Source of the DNA: Candidatus Methylomicrobium oryzae
Lineage (GTDB): Bacteria > Pseudomonadota > Gammaproteobacteria > Methylococcales > Methylomonadaceae
Assembly (NCBI RefSeq): GCF_016745425.1
Contig: NZ_JAERVK010000006.1
Coordinates: 185,504-249,503, forward strand
DNA length: 64,000 bases
Direction: 5' to 3'
In this document: positions 60,416 to 64,000 of the stretch, piece after piece
How the letters are laid out: each line of letters opens with the position of its first letter
How positions within the stretch are numbered: position 1 is the first letter of the stretch
Position numbers and translations under genes: made by a program
The notes under the pieces: model-generated
The model's database searches: none
What the model saw: the letters and a program-made list of their open reading frames with translations, nothing else
Told to the model about the DNA's origin: nothing

Positions 60416-60623
60416 CAGCAATCCTCATGAAAAATCCACCGAGTCAGGGGGGGCCGTACTACACTACTTCAAACCCACACAATGACCGCTGCTTCATATA
60501 TAGCCGAACCGTAACCGCTGCGGAATATCAAACTTCTACCTATAGCTGAAAGCCGGCCAAAATACGCATTTTTTTGTAAAAATAAAGGAATATTGCTGAC
60601 GATTTTATTTAATTTTGATTCAT

Positions 60624-60851
60624 CTAATCCATACTCCGATTAGCAAGAATCGCTATCAAGCGATGATTGTAGAATTCGCTGACCAAGGGATCGATTGAAG
60701 TTTGGCTGATCTCTTCCCAAACTCCCAGACTCTGGCCGTAATAGTAAAAATACCACGAAATAGCAAGCCGTTTATTTTTATCAAGCAATTTAAGCGCTAA
60801 AGTCAGCCAGATTAATAAATAAACATAAACACATATTTTCGCTAGCTTCAA
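60624..60851 (-). CDS. Possible small membrane protein, doubtful
   Basis: 75 residues from a TTG: one hydrophobic helix (ICVYVYLLIWLTLALKLL) then a polar part (YYYGQSLGVWEEISQTSIDP). AT-rich, no clear ribosome site, no family. Could be a remnant or chance frame. Confidence 0.3.
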   Translation of the reverse strand: MKLAKICVYVYLLIWLTLALKLLDKNKRLAISWYFYYYGQSLGVWEEISQTSIDPLVSEFYNHRLIAILANRSMD

Positions 60852-61431
60852 TTATCCGTGTTAAACAGGCTAGAGGTCTCTATGATTACCTTCCTAAGAA
60901 AATATCCCGATAAATACCAAGAAATATGAGATAGCGTCTTTTATCGAGCCGATCTTTAAAAGACTGTTTCTTGGGCAAATCTACAGCTAGAGCCTCTGTA
61001 CAGAACAGTGAAATTCTGTCTATTCAGGATATCGATTCGAATTAGTTGGAAAAACACGCGCTACCCCGGATTTTTCCGACGAAAGAGGCCGCAAAGCGGG
61101 TCATCAAAAACATCTTGCCGGCGTCTTGTTCAAGAATACGCGGGGATCAGCCCATGAATATGTCAGCCGCTCACCGTTGAATGACCCCAGAAAATTGGCC
61201 GGTACTCCGCCGGCCGATATGCTGGAGCGCCGCATTGCGGACCGACGAAGAAAGCCCCTGATGAACTCAGGGCAAAAGAACCCCATTCCGGTCCAAACGG
61301 CCCGTAATCTCTTATCCTGCCGGTCCGACACACAAACCAAGTTTTATCATCAAAAAATCCCTGCGCTTTCACCGCGAAAGCTCGGGTATAATGCCGCTAA
61401 TAAAGTAAAACCGCGCGAGGCGGTCACCGCT

Positions 61432-61668
61432 ATGCCTTCCGATTACCGTCCCATTTTGGATAAAATCAAAGCCGGCGATTGGGATGCCGCGCATCGGTCG
61501 ATTCAGGATTTCTCCGACCCGCTGGCTTGCCGGATCCATGCCTTTCTGCATCGGCAGGAGGGCGACCTCGATAATGCGGCCTACTGGTATGCCCGGGCAA
61601 AAATGACGCCGCCTGCCGATAATTTGTCCGAAGAACTCGACCGCCTTTATCAATTGGCGCAAAAATAA
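61432..61668 (+). CDS. Small conserved-looking hypothetical protein
   Basis: 78 residues, helical: LDKIKAGDWDAAHRSIQDF, HRQEGDLDNAAYWYARAK. It resembles one or two TPR-like helix pairs. The ATG at 61432 is preferred; the frame upstream is open but of low coding quality. A TATAAT lies ~40 bp before. Followed by a flavoprotein gene on the same strand. Confidence 0.75.
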   Translation: MPSDYRPILDKIKAGDWDAAHRSIQDFSDPLACRIHAFLHRQEGDLDNAAYWYARAKMTPPADNLSEELDRLYQLAQK

Positions 61669-61789
61669 ACCGTGCACTGAAATTTTTAAGTCCCGGAAAT
61701 AATCCTGCGGTCTCGTCCGCCTTTGAATATTTACGTCCCTTTTAATAACCGCGCCGACCCAGGCGCAGCCCATTCCTTTTGCCGTACCG

Positions 61790-63397
61790 ATGCTGCGTAT
61801 TACCGAACTCAAACTGCCGCTCGATCATTCTGAAAACCAGCTGAAATCCGCCATCATTCAACGCTTAGACATCGATCCCGGACAGCTGAAAAGCTACAAC
61901 ATCTTCCGCCGCAGCTACGATGCCCGGAAACGCGACAGCATCACGCTGATCTACACGCTCGATGTCGAGCTGGAGAACGAATCCGCCATCCTAATGCGTT
62001 TCCGGGATGATCCGCACATCACCTCTACCCCGGACACCCGTTATCGCCCCGTTGCGCAGGCACCGCAAAACCTGGCGACAAGGCCGGTCGTGATCGGTTT
62101 CGGGCCTTGCGGACTCTTCGCAGGACTGCTGCTCGCGGAAATGGGATTCCGCCCGATCATTCTCGAACGGGGCAAACCAGTGCGCGAGCGTACGAAAGAC
62201 ACCTTCGGGCTTTGGCGACGACGGGAATTCAATCCGGAATCGAACGTACAATTCGGCGAAGGCGGCGCAGGCACCTTTTCGGACGGCAAATTGCACACGC
62301 AAATCAAAGATCCCCACCATCACGGCCGCAAGGTGCTGACCGAATTCGTGAAGGCGGGCGCGCCGCCGGAAATTCTGTATCTGAGCAAACCGCACATCGG
62401 GACGTTCAGACTGGTGTCGATGATCGAGGAAATGCGCGGCACAATCGAAGCTCTGGGCGGCGAGATCCGTTTTCAAAGCCGGGTCGAAGACATTTTGATC
62501 GAAAACGGCGCCGTACGCGGCGTGGCGCTGACGAACGGCGAGACGATCGATGCCGATCACGTCGTGATCGCGGCCGGCCACAGCGCGCGCGATACTTTTA
62601 AGATGCTGTACGAACGCGGCGTCTATATCGAGCCGAAACCGTTCTCGATCGGCTTTCGGATCGAGCATCCGCAATCCTTGATCGACCGCTGCCGCTTCGG
62701 CAAATATGCGGGGCACCCGCTGCTCGGCGCGGCCGACTACAAACTGGTGCACCACTGCAAGAACGGCCGCTCCGTTTACAGTTTCTGCATGTGCCCCGGC
62801 GGTACGGTCGTCGCCGCCACCTCCGAGCCCGGCCATGTGGTGACCAACGGCATGAGCCAGTATTCGCGGAACGAACGCAACGCGAACAGCGGCATCGTGG
62901 TCGGCATCACACCCGACGATTATCCGGGACACCCGCTGGCCGGCATCGACCTGCAGCGGAAACTGGAAAAAAGAGCCTTTGAACTGGGCGGCGGCACTTA
63001 TGATGCACCCGGCCAACTGGTCGGCGATTTTCTGGACGGCCGCCCGTCGACCGGATTCGGCTCGGTGCAGCCGTCTTATACCCCCGGCGTGCATTTAGGC
63101 GATTTGAGCAAGGCGCTGCCCGCTTATGCAATCGAGGCGATCCGCGAAGCGCTTCCCGCTTTCGATAAACTTATCCCCGGTTTTGCGATGCAGGACGCGG
63201 TCCTGACCGGTGTCGAAACCCGCACCTCCTCGCCGATCCGGATCAAGCGCGACGAGCACTATCAAAGCCTGAACACACGCGGCCTGTATCCGGCCGGCGA
63301 GGGCGCGGGCTACGCCGGCGGGATTATGTCAGCCGCAATCGATGGGATCAAGGTGGCCGAAGCGGTCGCTTTGGATATCATCGGGAAAGGAAGATAA
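61790..63397 (+). CDS. FAD-dependent dehydrogenase-like protein (COG2509 type)
   Basis: 535 residues. A ~90-residue N-terminal domain is followed by a Rossmann FAD-binding motif (VVIGFGPCGLFAGLLLAEMG), VQFGEGGAGTFSDGKLHTQI and a C-terminal FAD site (GLYPAGEGAGYAGGIMSAAI). This is the broad family of uncharacterised FAD-dependent dehydrogenases; substrate unknown. Confidence 0.9.
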   Translation: MLRITELKLPLDHSENQLKSAIIQRLDIDPGQLKSYNIFRRSYDARKRDSITLIYTLDVELENESAILMRFRDDPHITSTPDTRYRPVAQAPQNLATRPVVIGFGPCGLFAGLLLAEMGFRPIILERGKPVRERTKDTFGLWRRREFNPESNVQFGEGGAGTFSDGKLHTQIKDPHHHGRKVLTEFVKAGAPPEILYLSKPHIGTFRLVSMIEEMRGTIEALGGEIRFQSRVEDILIENGAVRGVALTNGETIDADHVVIAAGHSARDTFKMLYERGVYIEPKPFSIGFRIEHPQSLIDRCRFGKYAGHPLLGAADYKLVHHCKNGRSVYSFCMCPGGTVVAATSEPGHVVTNGMSQYSRNERNANSGIVVGITPDDYPGHPLAGIDLQRKLEKRAFELGGGTYDAPGQLVGDFLDGRPSTGFGSVQPSYTPGVHLGDLSKALPAYAIEAIREALPAFDKLIPGFAMQDAVLTGVETRTSSPIRIKRDEHYQSLNTRGLYPAGEGAGYAGGIMSAAIDGIKVAEAVALDIIGKGR

Positions 63398-63416
63398 TTG
63401 CCCCGCCGGAAAGGCT

Positions 63417-63770
63417 TTATTTCGAACGCTTGGTCGTGTTGAAGACGTAAGAAGACACGATGCCGCGGCTATCGAACTTGATCACCAGGTCCTCGGTTTC
63501 GCCTTCGCTGAACAGGCTGTACCGATAATGCCCGTAAGTCCAGGTCTTCATTCCGTTATCGATGCCGGTGCGCCAGGGCGCGCCGAAGGTGGTGTAGATG
63601 TCGTTCTGGGTGGTCTGGCCGATCCGGATGGTCGAAATCTGGCCGGCCGGGAATTCGTGCCCGATCGAAGCGCATCCCGACGCAAACAGAAACAGCAGCA
63701 TTGCGGCCAGACGGGCGGCATTCTGTAGAATCCCGCCGCGGCGGACCGGGTAACAATCATGGAAGCGCAT
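63417..63770 (-). CDS. SmpA/OmlA (BamE-like) lipoprotein
   Basis: 117 residues. The signal ends in a lipobox (LFLFASGC). The mature domain (FPAGQISTIRIGQTTQNDIY; FGAPWRTGIDNGMKTW) is a SmpA/OmlA fold, as in BamE of the outer-membrane assembly machine, though the sequence is distant. AAGGA lies before the ATG at 63770; a longer open frame upstream is not used. Confidence 0.85.
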   Translation of the reverse strand: MRFHDCYPVRRGGILQNAARLAAMLLFLFASGCASIGHEFPAGQISTIRIGQTTQNDIYTTFGAPWRTGIDNGMKTWTYGHYRYSLFSEGETEDLVIKFDSRGIVSSYVFNTTKRSK

Positions 63771-63920
63771 GGAAATATCCTTTCGAAAAATGAGAGGCGC
63801 CATCATAAAGCAATTACCGGTAAAATTCCTGTCCTTTTGAGCACACGGCTGGCAATCGAAGGCCATACGAATTAGAATAGCCGGTTAAACTCAAGCTTAC
63901 CGAATTATCTGGCCCACTTA

Positions 63921-64000
63921 ATGACTGATTATAAACTGACGCATCTGAAACAGCTGGAAGCCGAAAGCATCCACATCATCCGGGAAGTTGCCGCCGAATT
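63921..64000 (+). CDS. cysD: Sulfate adenylyltransferase subunit 2, 3' end outside window
   Basis: Only the first 26 codons are in the window. [20 protein letters not shown] is the family N-terminus of CysD, the ATP-sulfurylase small subunit for assimilatory sulfate activation. cysN is expected to follow. Confidence 0.88.

Larger units (their letters stand above)
59843..61431. other. Gene-poor, AT-rich region
   Basis: About 1.6 kb between the cox promoter and the next sound gene. Open frames are short and unlike genes, except a weak one at 60624-60851. A perfect 48-bp palindrome lies at 60368-60415. A TATAAT at 61387-61392 may be the -10 of the gene at 61432. The composition differs from the surrounding GC-rich genes, so a decayed insertion or old mobile element is possible. 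Confidence 0.6.

Noticed and set aside
61126..61431. Upstream extension of the 61.4-kb gene
   Set aside because: Low coding quality and no ribosome site; the ATG at 61432 is better.

Overview
The window reads as a chromosomal segment of a gammaproteobacterium. The evidence is conserved gammaproteobacterial gene order: glyQ-glyS-gmhB-plsC, smc-zipA-ligA, ftsY-ftsE-ftsX-rpoH and gcvR-bcp. ZipA, RpoH and an MaeB-type malic enzyme fit the same group. Several proteins resemble those of type I methanotrophs (Methylococcales), but no methane-oxidation gene lies here, so that placement is a guess. No tRNA, rRNA, CRISPR array, phage or intact transposase was seen. About 60 protein genes were supported, nearly all housekeeping, with a few accessory patches.

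Layout. 1-3.5 kb: a truncated diguanylate cyclase, bcp, gcvR and a SPOR-domain membrane protein. 3.5-8.5 kb: a lipoprotein, then plsC, gmhB, glyS and glyQ on the minus strand. 8.8-11.5 kb: glpK behind a second diguanylate cyclase. 11.6-17.8 kb: smc-zipA and, beyond a terminator, an unusual LigA. 17.9-21 kb: small unknown envelope proteins, including a 43-residue membrane protein. 21-32 kb: metH, a YqhA-type protein, a glutaredoxin-like protein, typA and lhr. 32-38 kb: a PepSY protein, a gamma carbonic anhydrase, a thioesterase/LolA/MMPL trio and a double-CXXCG protein. 38.8-43.3 kb: a MacAB-TolC type exporter. 43.8-48.4 kb: sodC, a DUF2490 protein, maeB and a small HD hydrolase.

The most interesting stretch is 48.4-59.8 kb. 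A complete caa3-type cytochrome oxidase operon (ctaC, ctaD, a 32-residue protein, ctaG, ctaE, surf1, an SCO-like protein, ctaA) runs directly into ftsY-ftsE-ftsX-rpoH. The junction is one open reading frame that fuses heme A synthase (8 membrane helices) to the SRP receptor FtsY (complete NG domain). At the far end, rpoH carries a perfect CIRCE operator (TTAGCACTC-N9-GAGTGCTAA), implying that HrcA represses the heat-shock sigma factor. The LigA at 11.6 kb is also notable: by alignment from memory it lacks two residues essential in E. coli LigA (His23 and Lys290).

Most long intergenic gaps hold large inverted repeats with GTAGG-type ends, which look like a dispersed REP/MITE-like family. The 59.8-61.4 kb stretch is gene-poor and AT-rich and contains a perfect 48-bp palindrome. 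The window closes with a flavoprotein, a BamE/SmpA-like lipoprotein and the first codons of cysD.
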